From NCBI RefSeq assembly GCF_018860965.1, contig NZ_JAHKQF010000014.1:1-40274 (forward strand): 40,274 nt of DNA, written 5' to 3'. The position numbers and the translations under genes were made by a program. Position 1 is the stretch's first letter; every line of letters starts with the position of its first letter. The notes under the pieces are model-generated. The model ran no database searches, was not told the DNA's origin, and saw only the letters and a program-made list of their open reading frames with translations. Shown one piece after another: positions 33,770 to 40,274 of this stretch. This DNA comes from Alteromonas sp. C1M14 (GTDB lineage: Bacteria; Pseudomonadota; Gammaproteobacteria; Enterobacterales; Alteromonadaceae).

Positions 33770-33948
33770 GAGCGCAATTCCTCCAAACTGATCCCACACT
33801 CCTTTGCCAGCCGGAAATCTTCGATTTCATGGCGGGTTCGCAGCGCTTTTTCACGTTCAGCTTTATCGCGCTTGGTTAACGGCTTTCTGCTTTTTCGATT
33901 TGGGTTGCGCAATGAACCCTCTAGGTAAAACGGATTAAAATCGGTCAT
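33766..33948 (-). CDS. Hypothetical small basic protein
   Basis: 60 residues, rich in Arg/Lys (NPNRKSRKPLTKRDKAEREKALRTRHEIEDFRLAKECGISLEELRS). AAGGA lies upstream of the ATG and it is coupled to the next gene by ATGA. Mostly helical; could bind nucleic acid. Not recognised. Confidence 0.6.
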   Translation of the reverse strand: MTDFNPFYLEGSLRNPNRKSRKPLTKRDKAEREKALRTRHEIEDFRLAKECGISLEELRS

Positions 33949-33975
33949 TGTTAGTTCCTTAGTTTTGCTAATTAA

Positions 33976-33994
33976 GCCCGCCTGGTCCGCGGGC
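33976..33994 (-). terminator. Hairpin after SSB gene
   Basis: GCCCGC at 33976-33981 and GCGGGC at 33989-33994 lie just after the SSB stop, followed in transcript sense by TTAATTAG. With no U-run this is more an attenuator than a full stop. Confidence 0.4.
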
Positions 33995-33999
33995 GTTGG

Positions 34000-34362
34000 T
34001 TACACGCTCTGTGGGTTTTTGCCACCGAGCAGTTGAATATCTCCGTCCTGGTCGACGATAACTTCGGTCACGTAGTGATCCTGTCCGTTTTCGTCAGTCC
34101 ATTTACGGGTTTTGTTTTTACCGCGCACATAGAGCTGATCACCTTTTGCACGGAACTGGGCCACTATCTCTGCCCGTTTGGCCCAGATGACCACTTTGTG
34201 CCATTCGGTTTCCTCCCTCTTTACACCGTTGCTGTCTTTGTACACTTCTGCTGTGGCCAGAGAGACAGAGCACACAGCAACATTTTTTCTGGTATAACGT
34301 AGCTCGGGGTCTGAACCGAGGTTGCCAACCAGCGTGACGGAATTAACGCCTTTAGTTGCCAC
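34000..34362 (-). CDS. ssb: Single-stranded DNA-binding protein
   Basis: A 120-residue SSB with OB fold: KGVNSVTLVGNLGSDPELRYT, AVCSVSLATAEVY, then REETEWHKVVIWAKRAEIVAQF, GDQLYVRGKNKTRKW. It coats single strands during phage replication. The GTG start at 34362 is chosen because AAGGAGG lies six bases upstream and the protein then begins as SSBs do; the longer ATG frame would add 18 unrelated residues. It lacks the acidic DDDIPF tip used to recruit host proteins. Confidence 0.9.
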   Translation of the reverse strand: MATKGVNSVTLVGNLGSDPELRYTRKNVAVCSVSLATAEVYKDSNGVKREETEWHKVVIWAKRAEIVAQFRAKGDQLYVRGKNKTRKWTDENGQDHYVTEVIVDQDGDIQLLGGKNPQSV

Positions 34363-34525
34363 GGTGAACCTCCTTCCAAATTTTGCTGCATTCGTTGCGA
34401 CGGCTGCGGCGTTCAATCACTAACAACACAAACAACACCACTATCAACGCAGCAATAAGAGGCGCATTTTCAAAATCCAGCGTAGTAAAAATAATTAGTC
34501 CCACTAACCCTATAACCGCATTCAT
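34352..34525 (-). CDS. 57-residue two-TM protein
   Basis: Starts MNAVIGLVGLIIFTTLDF, then APLIAALIVVLFVLLVIERR, and ends with a basic tail: two membrane segments with a short turn. CGGAGG lies eight bases upstream of the ATG; it overlaps the previous gene by ATGA and the SSB start by 11 bases. The SSB ribosome site is inside this gene. Function unknown. Confidence 0.65.
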   Translation of the reverse strand: MNAVIGLVGLIIFTTLDFENAPLIAALIVVLFVLLVIERRSRRNECSKIWKEVHRGN

Positions 34526-34770
34526 GCTGTGATTCCTCCGTTGTGTTTCATCAACCGGCTATTGCCACGGCGGTGTGGTAACCTGTGTTCGCTGTGCAGC
34601 ACTTCACCAGGTTGCATTTCCCTCCAACCCTGCACTGATGTTGGTTTGTCTCCTGACCAGTCAAAATCAATGGCCGGCCCTTCATAAAACGATTCGTTAT
34701 TCAAAATAACGCTGACGTTTTTATTCGCCTCAACTGGCATTTTTCCGAAATTTGGCAAAAATGTGAGCAT
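34522..34770 (-). CDS. Hypothetical protein (82 aa)
   Basis: Starts MLTFLPNFGKMPVEANKNVSVILNN; later GWREMQPGEVLHSEHRLPHRRG. AAGGA upstream of the ATG and ATGA overlap with the next gene make it a real early gene. Beta-rich; no family recognised. Confidence 0.6.
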   Translation of the reverse strand: MLTFLPNFGKMPVEANKNVSVILNNESFYEGPAIDFDWSGDKPTSVQGWREMQPGEVLHSEHRLPHRRGNSRLMKHNGGITA

Positions 34771-34782
34771 GGTTATTCCTTG

Positions 34783-34977
34783 TTAGTCCTGTTTCAGATA
34801 TGAGACGCAGATACCCCCTTTGCGCCCAGTTATTTTTACTACTGCATGTCGACTGCTGGGGATATCCCATGCCGGTGATGTGGTACGTACAATTGAGAAT
34901 TTGTAATTCCCCTTTATTGGGAAATATTTGAACTGTGTACCCACGGGATACACTTTGTTGAAATAGTCCGCTTTCAT
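34783..34977 (-). CDS. Hypothetical protein (64 aa)
   Basis: A small basic protein (MKADYFNKVYPVGTQFKYFP...KITGRKGGICVSYLKQD) that looks like a single small beta domain. It overlaps the primase stop by 4 bases and has GAGG upstream, so it is coupled to replication genes. No family recognised. Confidence 0.6.
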   Translation of the reverse strand: MKADYFNKVYPVGTQFKYFPIKGNYKFSIVRTTSPAWDIPSSRHAVVKITGRKGGICVSYLKQD

Positions 34978-37745
34978 ACTAATTCGCCTCTATCTGCTCG
35001 TGTGTTTTCAGGTATTGTTACTGTGATCCCGAACTGCTCTAATTTCTTGATGCTTAGCCGCTGCATATTCGCTACACGCTGGCCCTGAATTGACCTGACT
35101 TTACCGTCAGATTCAATACAACCGGCCTGTTCTAATTGCTGTTTTAAAACGCGGGGGGTTTTTACGGGCATGTTGTTGTACTTTTCGCGTAATGCCACGG
35201 ATGTTGATAAATGCGACATCATTTGCGGTACTCTGATACACAGGTAATCTGCGCCCTCGCTTGTAAAATCATTCTGTTTTTCGAATGAGTACGGGTATGG
35301 ATATCTGCCAGCCGCTATTTCATCCATCACAATTTCAACAATCCATATCCACGGGTCACGATCATTGTTGGTATCTGCTATATGCGCGTTCATTTCGGCA
35401 ATCAGGTCGCGTTCGAATTCTTCTGTTACGTCATCGATACCAGCAAAACTGCAGGCTAAACGCCAAGCGGTCATAAGTGCGGCATAGTTCTCCCTCATAC
35501 GTTCTGCGCCGCGGTCGTTATCGCGTGAGCGGCAATAGACATTGCATTTGCCTAGGCATACAGAAAAACAACGCTGAACTGTTGATTTATCGAGTTCTGC
35601 TAGCCACTGCATCCATTCGTACATCGGGAATTTTGGCAAGTTCTCGGGCATTAGCGGCCCTTTACGATTACTTAAATCCGTTCGCACTGTTTTACCGGTT
35701 AACGATTCAACGGGCACATCTTCCCCGGCCAGTAGAACCGGCGCTGAAATTAGAAATGGAGTTTGGGCACTGCCCCGTGTTGTTTCTGTGTGATTGTACG
35801 ATTCCTGCAGTAATGAGACGGCGCGATGTATAATTTCGGCCTTACGTGCTGACAATTCTTCCCAGCATATGGGATGACTTGTACCAGATACGCTAGTCAT
35901 CAATCGATATTCAGTACCCATCGATTGACCAGATAACATTTTTAGACCTGTGCTACGGGCAATGCGTTTTAGCAGCGTGGTTTTACCTGATGCCTTGCCG
36001 GCTTGAATAATCAGGTGCGGCCAAAACCCTAAAAACAGTTTCAGTTGTGCACCAATAACCCATATCAGCGCCCGGGATGCCGCGTTATCTCTAAACGTCG
36101 TTTGATACGCTTCAATAACCTGCGCTGCATGTCCGCGCATGCCCCGTGGAAATGCAAAATCAGAATAGGGACATTGTTGTTTCGGCTCTGTGAAGAAGCA
36201 GTCTTTGCCTTCGTTTACAACAGGCTTACCGTTGAGATAGCACAACCCAACAAAATTTGCCGCGTTAACAGATCCAATACCGATTGTACGTTCAAAAATA
36301 TTCAGCATTCGCGAAAACATTTTTGCGTTGAAAATAGGACCTAATTTGCGCCAGGTGTCGAGATTGTGCAGCTGCTCATCTTCCATGACTTTACGCTGTA
36401 AATTTGATTTGTGGCGGGGACTTTGGATCAGCGCGACAAACTGCACTCGTGGTGCGTTATCTTCTTCGCCACTCATTGTTGCCGCTGCGCTGGCTATTTC
36501 AACGCGGCTCACGCCGGCCACCCTAAAACCAGCCACATCATCAAAACTTTCTTTTGTATCGCCGTCATCATTTGTCGAGATTTTGATGAATGAAATGAAA
36601 TCGGGCTTTACCCTAAAGCGCCAGTATTGCTGCTGATCGTGATGCGGCAAATAAATACGGGGTTTTGCTCGTTGCTGCTGTTCATCATCGTTATCTTTAC
36701 CAGCAAGCCCAGGGATTAACCACGGCTCTTTGCGAGTAAACTTATGTCGGCTTTTATGTTCTTTCCATATGTCGTTAGCATCCTGCCCATAATCCCATTC
36801 ACTACGATCAACAAAAAAGCAGGCAACGCCAGCGGCTAAACAACCTTCGTGAATTCGCCATTCAGCCTCTGCAGAGTAACAGCGGTATGGTCCATTCGGA
36901 TTTCTCTTATCAGGCTTTGGCTCGTCTTTGTCGTAGCAACTCATGATGGTCTTGCCACGGAACAACTGCCAGTTCACCTGCACCTGTGTACCTCGAAGCG
37001 CAATAGCGCATACAGTAGGATTCCCCCAGAATGCGGACTCAATGCTGAGCGCATCTAATGGGCCTTCAACAACATAAACGGTCTGTGCATCCCGCAACGC
37101 CCGCGGGTCTAGCATCCAGAACACACCATTTTTTTGACCCATGGATTTAGTTTTCATGCCGCCGTTCAGCTCTGCATCGTAATAGCGGTAATCCACTGCA
37201 GCTAACATTTTTGTATGAGGATGAAATGTATTAAAGCTGACAGCCTCGCCGCCGTGGTGAGGTTCACCGGCTGACACTTTTGGATTTATGTAATTCGTCC
37301 AGCCCAGGGTTTTGTTTTCAATACCGGCTTTAATAACGTGGTCTGGTATGCCTCGCTCGCTGTTTAAATATTTAAATGCATTGTCGGCGTACTCAGCGTT
37401 TTTATTCGCGATGTACAACAGCTTTTCTGTATCGCCATTCCCCTGAACGTCATCATCTTCACGCATTGGTAAATAGTGCAGATAATATAAATCGTGCAAT
37501 TTTTCGTTTGCAGTGGGGTAATCTAAATCGAACGCCCACATCACTAAATCAATTATGTGTCCACCTCCAACGCCCCTTGCGTCACGCCAGTATTGATGTT
37601 CGACACTGATTGATAATTCTGGCCTATCTGCATCACGTCGGCGCCACAACTCAACATCACCATTTTTACTGCAACGAACTAAACCGATTCGTTCAGCTAA
37701 ATTCGACAACGTAATGCGTTGGCGCAACTGATCTAATGTCAGCAT
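34974..37745 (-). CDS. Primase (Toprim) fused to helicase-like ATPase
   Basis: A 923-residue replication protein. Residues 1-90 resemble a primase CHC2 zinc domain in shape (QYWRDARGVGGGHIIDLVMW) but the cysteine/histidine ligands are missing. A Toprim domain follows: VYVVEGPLDALS with Glu227 and Asp231, and SCYDKDEP with Asp272 and Asp274. The C-terminal half has a P-loop GKASGKTT (583-590) and ICWEEL as a Walker B-like strand. It probably primes and unwinds phage DNA; no DNA polymerase gene is present, so the host polymerase would be used. AGAGG precedes the ATG. Confidence 0.8.
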   Translation of the reverse strand: MLTLDQLRQRITLSNLAERIGLVRCSKNGDVELWRRRDADRPELSISVEHQYWRDARGVGGGHIIDLVMWAFDLDYPTANEKLHDLYYLHYLPMREDDDVQGNGDTEKLLYIANKNAEYADNAFKYLNSERGIPDHVIKAGIENKTLGWTNYINPKVSAGEPHHGGEAVSFNTFHPHTKMLAAVDYRYYDAELNGGMKTKSMGQKNGVFWMLDPRALRDAQTVYVVEGPLDALSIESAFWGNPTVCAIALRGTQVQVNWQLFRGKTIMSCYDKDEPKPDKRNPNGPYRCYSAEAEWRIHEGCLAAGVACFFVDRSEWDYGQDANDIWKEHKSRHKFTRKEPWLIPGLAGKDNDDEQQQRAKPRIYLPHHDQQQYWRFRVKPDFISFIKISTNDDGDTKESFDDVAGFRVAGVSRVEIASAAATMSGEEDNAPRVQFVALIQSPRHKSNLQRKVMEDEQLHNLDTWRKLGPIFNAKMFSRMLNIFERTIGIGSVNAANFVGLCYLNGKPVVNEGKDCFFTEPKQQCPYSDFAFPRGMRGHAAQVIEAYQTTFRDNAASRALIWVIGAQLKLFLGFWPHLIIQAGKASGKTTLLKRIARSTGLKMLSGQSMGTEYRLMTSVSGTSHPICWEELSARKAEIIHRAVSLLQESYNHTETTRGSAQTPFLISAPVLLAGEDVPVESLTGKTVRTDLSNRKGPLMPENLPKFPMYEWMQWLAELDKSTVQRCFSVCLGKCNVYCRSRDNDRGAERMRENYAALMTAWRLACSFAGIDDVTEEFERDLIAEMNAHIADTNNDRDPWIWIVEIVMDEIAAGRYPYPYSFEKQNDFTSEGADYLCIRVPQMMSHLSTSVALREKYNNMPVKTPRVLKQQLEQAGCIESDGKVRSIQGQRVANMQRLSIKKLEQFGITVTIPENTRADRGELV

Positions 37746-37766
37746 GTTTACCTCTGAATTCGTTAA

Positions 37767-38042
37767 TTATTGTTTTGGCGGGTTAGAGTTAGTAACAGCA
37801 ATATCAACAAGCAATTCCAGCACTAAATGTGATATCAGATACTCTGCGAGTCGTTCTAACGTGGGCATTAGCGTTATGACTAAATCGCTAAATTGCTGTG
37901 TACCCAGCCCAAAATGCTTTAATTCGTGCTGACGCAATATCAACTCTCTCGCTATTTGCGTTTTGAGTTCGTCACGCAACATGTCGATGGTGTATTCCAG
38001 CGTAGCCAGCTGTTCTGTGTTCAATGTTGTAAATTCATCCAT
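37767..38042 (-). CDS. Hypothetical helical protein (91 aa)
   Basis: An all-helical, leucine-rich protein (LATLEYTIDMLRDELKTQIARELILRQHELKHF, then LMPTLERLAEYLISHLVLELLVDIA) placed just upstream of the primase gene. It overlaps the 42-residue gene before it. Could be a replication accessory or loader, from position only. Confidence 0.55.
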   Translation of the reverse strand: MDEFTTLNTEQLATLEYTIDMLRDELKTQIARELILRQHELKHFGLGTQQFSDLVITLMPTLERLAEYLISHLVLELLVDIAVTNSNPPKQ

Positions 38043-38163
38043 TGCATAGATCCTTAACGCGCTTTGCGTCCTCTTTTTCTCGCCGCGCTTTATCAGCTAA
38101 TAGCCGTTCACGTTGTTCTTTTATGGCCTGGCGAATTGGCGCTAATTTTTTATGATTGAACAT
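38035..38163 (-). CDS. Small basic helical protein (42 aa)
   Basis: MFNHKKLAPIRQAIKEQRERLLADKARREKEDAKRVKDLCNG, one charged helix. Its ATG overlaps the recombinase stop as TAATG, and AGAGG precedes it. Too short for family assignment; the amino acid pattern and spacing support it being real. Confidence 0.55.
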   Translation of the reverse strand: MFNHKKLAPIRQAIKEQRERLLADKARREKEDAKRVKDLCNG

Positions 38164-38795
38164 TACAAAGCTGCCTCTTGCATCGTACGTTTCATGTCGT
38201 CCCGCGATGGCTGAGTATACATTTGCGTAGTTGTGATATGACGATGCCCTAGCACCTCTTGGACTTCCCGCAACGCCGCGCCATTTGTCGCGTTTTGCAA
38301 CCGACGCACTGCCCAGGTATGACGTAACCAATGCGGGGTAGCTTTCACAATGCCGGCCTGATTACACCAGTGCGTCATACGCTGTTGATAGGCACGTTTG
38401 CTCATGCGCTGACGCTGGTTACTCAAAATCAATGCGTTATCGTCAACGGCTTTGCCCGCAAAATCTGCTTTCATTTTTCGATTGATGCGCAGTAATGCTT
38501 CTAGGGCTTTTCGCGCACCATCGACCAAGTAAATTTTTTGCGACTTATTCAACCCGCGAGCATTACCTACTTTGCCGCCTTTCTGCATATGACTTTCAAT
38601 ATCTAGGTAGCCACTTTCCAGCGCGTCCATTGCGTGTTCGATATTCATCAAATGCACTGTTTCTACGCGTCGCGCTGTGTAGCGCATAAACAACATCCAA
38701 TTCAGATCACGCTGAGATTCAACGCTTCTAAACTTACGTAGTGTCGAAAACAGAATGCGTTCTTCTTCTTTTGTGAAACTTTTAACTTCTGCCAT
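38163..38795 (-). CDS. Minimal tyrosine recombinase (FimB-sized)
   Basis: A 210-residue protein that is almost only a catalytic domain. Catalytic residues: Arg42/43 (ARRVETVHL), Lys72 (MQKGGK), HWLRH with His155 and Arg158, LGHRH with His184 and Tyr193 (MYTQ). It lacks the N-terminal core-binding domain of phage integrases, like FimB/FimE inversion recombinases. It is embedded in the early replication operon, with overlaps on both sides. It might resolve replicating multimers or invert a segment; no inverted sites were seen. Confidence 0.8.
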   Translation of the reverse strand: MAEVKSFTKEEERILFSTLRKFRSVESQRDLNWMLFMRYTARRVETVHLMNIEHAMDALESGYLDIESHMQKGGKVGNARGLNKSQKIYLVDGARKALEALLRINRKMKADFAGKAVDDNALILSNQRQRMSKRAYQQRMTHWCNQAGIVKATPHWLRHTWAVRRLQNATNGAALREVQEVLGHRHITTTQMYTQPSRDDMKRTMQEAAL

Positions 38796-38964
38796 GTTTA
38801 CGCTCCCTGCGTTGTTGTCGTTTTAGTAATGCCTCTGCCAACTCGTCACCAAAAAACAACCCAATTACCCCAGCCTTTAAATTAATATGCTGTCCATCTG
38901 CTTTGTTCGTACTAACGCGATTTATACCAGTGCGCTGGATTGCCGCGGGAATAGTGCTATTCAT
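38782..38964 (-). CDS. Hypothetical early protein (60 aa)
   Basis: Starts MNSTIPAAIQRTGINRV with GGAGG nine bases upstream, and ends in basic RQQRRERKHGRS. Overlaps both neighbours. Middle part KAGVIGLFFGDELAEALL is hydrophobic but short. Not recognised. Confidence 0.6.
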   Translation of the reverse strand: MNSTIPAAIQRTGINRVSTNKADGQHINLKAGVIGLFFGDELAEALLKRQQRRERKHGRS

Positions 38965-39208
38965 CTTCTGGCACCTCCAATCCAACCATTGATGCCTGAA
39001 TGCGTATTAAATGCGTTAGGCTGCGGCGTTGCTTATCGTTAATGTCTTTAAACTGCAGCGCTAACAAACAGTTCGCAAGCGTCGATAAAATATTGCGTTC
39101 GGCTTTCAATTTTTGAATGATCACCTGTGCCTGCGCCGATGACATATGACTGATTTCTGTCATGGATGCGTTCACATCCACTTTTTCTTCGATGCTAGCG
39201 TTTTGCAT
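38957..39208 (-). CDS. Hypothetical early protein (83 aa)
   Basis: An all-helical protein (AQAQVIIQKLKAERNILSTLANCLLALQF, then KQRRSLTHLIRIQASMVGLEVPEDE). Start overlaps the CII-like gene's end by 14 bases. No family recognised. Confidence 0.6.
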   Translation of the reverse strand: MQNASIEEKVDVNASMTEISHMSSAQAQVIIQKLKAERNILSTLANCLLALQFKDINDKQRRSLTHLIRIQASMVGLEVPEDE

Positions 39209-39674
39209 AATGCTTTTGCGCCTCTAGTTCTAGTGCATGTTGAACGTTAAACCACTGAATCATCTTCTGATTACCCGCTTTGGTAATATTGTTCAGCTCT
39301 AGTGGGGTGATCATGTCATCTTCGATAGCATCAAAGATGCTCTGACATGTATTTCCGACTGCCGCTTGCCACTTGCAAAATTTATCTAACAGCCGACTGT
39401 CTTCACCGACATTTAGATATTGCCCAGGGACAACAATAAACCCGCATGCTGCCGCCATCTGATACAACAGGCTGTATGTTCCGGCTATATTCATCATGTC
39501 TAACGCGTCGATTAGACCCAGCTTGTGCCCAATCAAATTCGGATTTAGTTCGTTTCGAACCGAGTTCGGGGATTTCCCCAGCTTTTTTGCGAATTCATCC
39601 GCCGCTTGCGGTTTGCTTTTCAGCAAAAGATGCGCTGCATGTAAAACAGCGTTATAATTACGTTGACTTTGCAT
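39195..39674 (-). CDS. CII-like regulatory protein (CP76 family)
   Basis: About 159 residues resembling the phage CII/CP76 regulators: NAVLHAAHLLLKSKPQAADEFAKKLGKSPNSVRNELNPN, with an HTH in the middle of it, then HKLGLIDALDMMNIAGT and a helical C-terminus. It probably tunes the lysis-lysogeny choice or early transcription. The start may be 39674 or 39698; both have AGGA upstream. Confidence 0.7.
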   Translation of the reverse strand: MQSQRNYNAVLHAAHLLLKSKPQAADEFAKKLGKSPNSVRNELNPNLIGHKLGLIDALDMMNIAGTYSLLYQMAAACGFIVVPGQYLNVGEDSRLLDKFCKWQAAVGNTCQSIFDAIEDDMITPLELNNITKAGNQKMIQWFNVQHALELEAQKHYAKR

Positions 39675-39684
39675 TTGATTATTC

Positions 39685-40014
39685 CTATGAGATTGCATTG
39701 TTAGTTCCTGCCGCTGGCACCTGGTCCGTGTCAGCGGTTTTCACTTTCGCTATTCCTAATACGTTCAGCACGTCTACAACTTCCGGCTTTATCGCATGAT
39801 AAATGTTTAAAAAATCCTCCTTTGTAATCAGAACACATGCCACAGCTAGCGAGTCCACATGCAAATACATCAAATAGTTTGCTTGCTCATCCAACTCGTA
39901 ACTCTCCAGTCGTATTGATTTGCACAACACCGGAACGTTTTTTATTAATACGCTATACAGTTCGTCACGAATTTTTGTCACGGTGCTACCGTCACTCAGT
40001 GAAATTCTCAGCAT
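39685..40014 (-). CDS. Hypothetical early protein (109 aa)
   Basis: A mixed alpha/beta acidic protein (MLRISLSDGSTVTKIRDELYSVLIKNVPVLCKSIRLESYEL). The ATG at 40014 overlaps the upstream TGA; AGGGGG lies upstream. Second gene of the early operon; may be an anti-repressor or regulator by position only. Confidence 0.55.
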   Translation of the reverse strand: MLRISLSDGSTVTKIRDELYSVLIKNVPVLCKSIRLESYELDEQANYLMYLHVDSLAVACVLITKEDFLNIYHAIKPEVVDVLNVLGIAKVKTADTDQVPAAGTNNAIS

Positions 40015-40205
40015 CACGCCCCCTGCACCGCTTTAAGATTGACGCGCTGTTCAATCTTTTCTAGACCTTCTGCTACACACATATCCATCACTTGTGAAAT
40101 CGTGCGGTTATCTCTTATGGCAATATCCGCGACTCTCCTGTGTACTTCCACAGGAACCCTGCATGTAACAGGGACTTTCGGGGTTTTTGCTTGATTCTTT
40201 TTCAA
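40014..40205 (-). CDS. Ribbon-helix-helix (Arc/CopG-like) regulator
   Basis: A 63-residue first gene of the early operon. After a Lys/Pro-rich start, PVTCRVPVEVHRRVADIAIRDNRTISQVMDMCVAEGLEKIE has the strand-helix-helix pattern of Arc/CopG proteins. It starts with TTG at 40205, with GGAGA nine bases upstream. A Cro- or Arc-like role on the adjacent palindrome is likely. Confidence 0.7.
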   Translation of the reverse strand: MKKNQAKTPKVPVTCRVPVEVHRRVADIAIRDNRTISQVMDMCVAEGLEKIEQRVNLKAVQGA

Positions 40206-40239
40206 TGTAATTTCTCCGCGTTTCGCGTATCATCAATAC

Positions 40240-40274
40240 GATGTATACGTTAGATACATCTTAATCTCAATATT
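40240..40274 (-). promoter_or_regulatory. Early promoter and GATGTAT palindrome
   Basis: On the minus strand TTGAGA (40265-40270), 17 bp, TATACA (40242-40247) is a good sigma70 promoter for the early operon. The -10 lies in an inverted repeat GATGTAT (40240-40246)/ATACATC (40254-40260), the -35 in operator half-site 40263-40274. Bases 40256-40274 duplicate 1-19. Confidence 0.75.

Noticed and set aside
38164..38331. Upstream part of a 98-codon frame over the small recombinase
   Set aside because: Only its last 42 codons, after the ATG at 38163, lie outside the recombinase and have a ribosome site; the rest is shadow.
1..40274. CRISPR arrays, tRNA and rRNA genes
   Set aside because: No regularly spaced repeats and no cloverleaf or ribosomal sequence was recognised by eye.

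Overview
The window is a complete temperate tailed-phage genome with siphovirus-type genes, about 40.25 kb. Bases 1-19 are repeated exactly at 40256-40274, so it reads as a circular molecule (or circularised assembly) of 40,255 bp opened inside the immunity region. The gene set fits a siphovirus of a Gram-negative, probably gammaproteobacterial host: prohead protease, HK97-type capsid, tail tube, a frameshifting tail chaperone pair and a 1,072-residue tape measure. The host is an inference; no host gene is present.

Layout. A plus-strand repressor (73-942) diverges from a minus-strand early operon running 40205 to about 33000: ribbon-helix-helix protein, small proteins, CII-like regulator, FimB-sized tyrosine recombinase, Toprim primase/ATPase, SSB and HTH proteins. 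A mosaic accessory block at about 28950-32900 carries HicAB toxin-antitoxin, a small two-helix membrane protein, an XRE regulator, unknown plus-strand genes and a XerD-like recombinase. The late block runs on the minus strand from 28512 to 939: Mor-like activator, large serine integrase, small and large terminase, portal, GroES-like co-chaperonin, MuF protein, protease-capsid fusion, connectors, tail tube, tail chaperones, tape measure, tail tip, beta-helix spike, SGNH esterase fibre, then a lysis cassette that meets the repressor gene tail to tail.

How the genes work together. Two back-to-back promoters share TTGAGA -35 boxes placed inside operator half-sites between the repressor and the early operon, which is a clear lysogeny switch. 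The early operon makes the replication proteins. Late genes appear to be driven from dispersed start points: a 17-bp element with consensus TAGnnTnTTGCCCTAAC occurs five times, always between genes and always oriented toward the next gene. It precedes small terminase, capsid, tail, lysis and one plus-strand unknown gene. A Mor-like protein ending in QMSLF, which resembles a sliding-clamp-binding motif, is a candidate activator of this regulon.

The most notable points are this five-copy late element with start-codon hairpins, the fused protease-scaffold-capsid next to a phage GroES, an in-frame A AAA AAC slippery site, three site-specific recombinases of different kinds, and tandem operators on a hicAB promoter.
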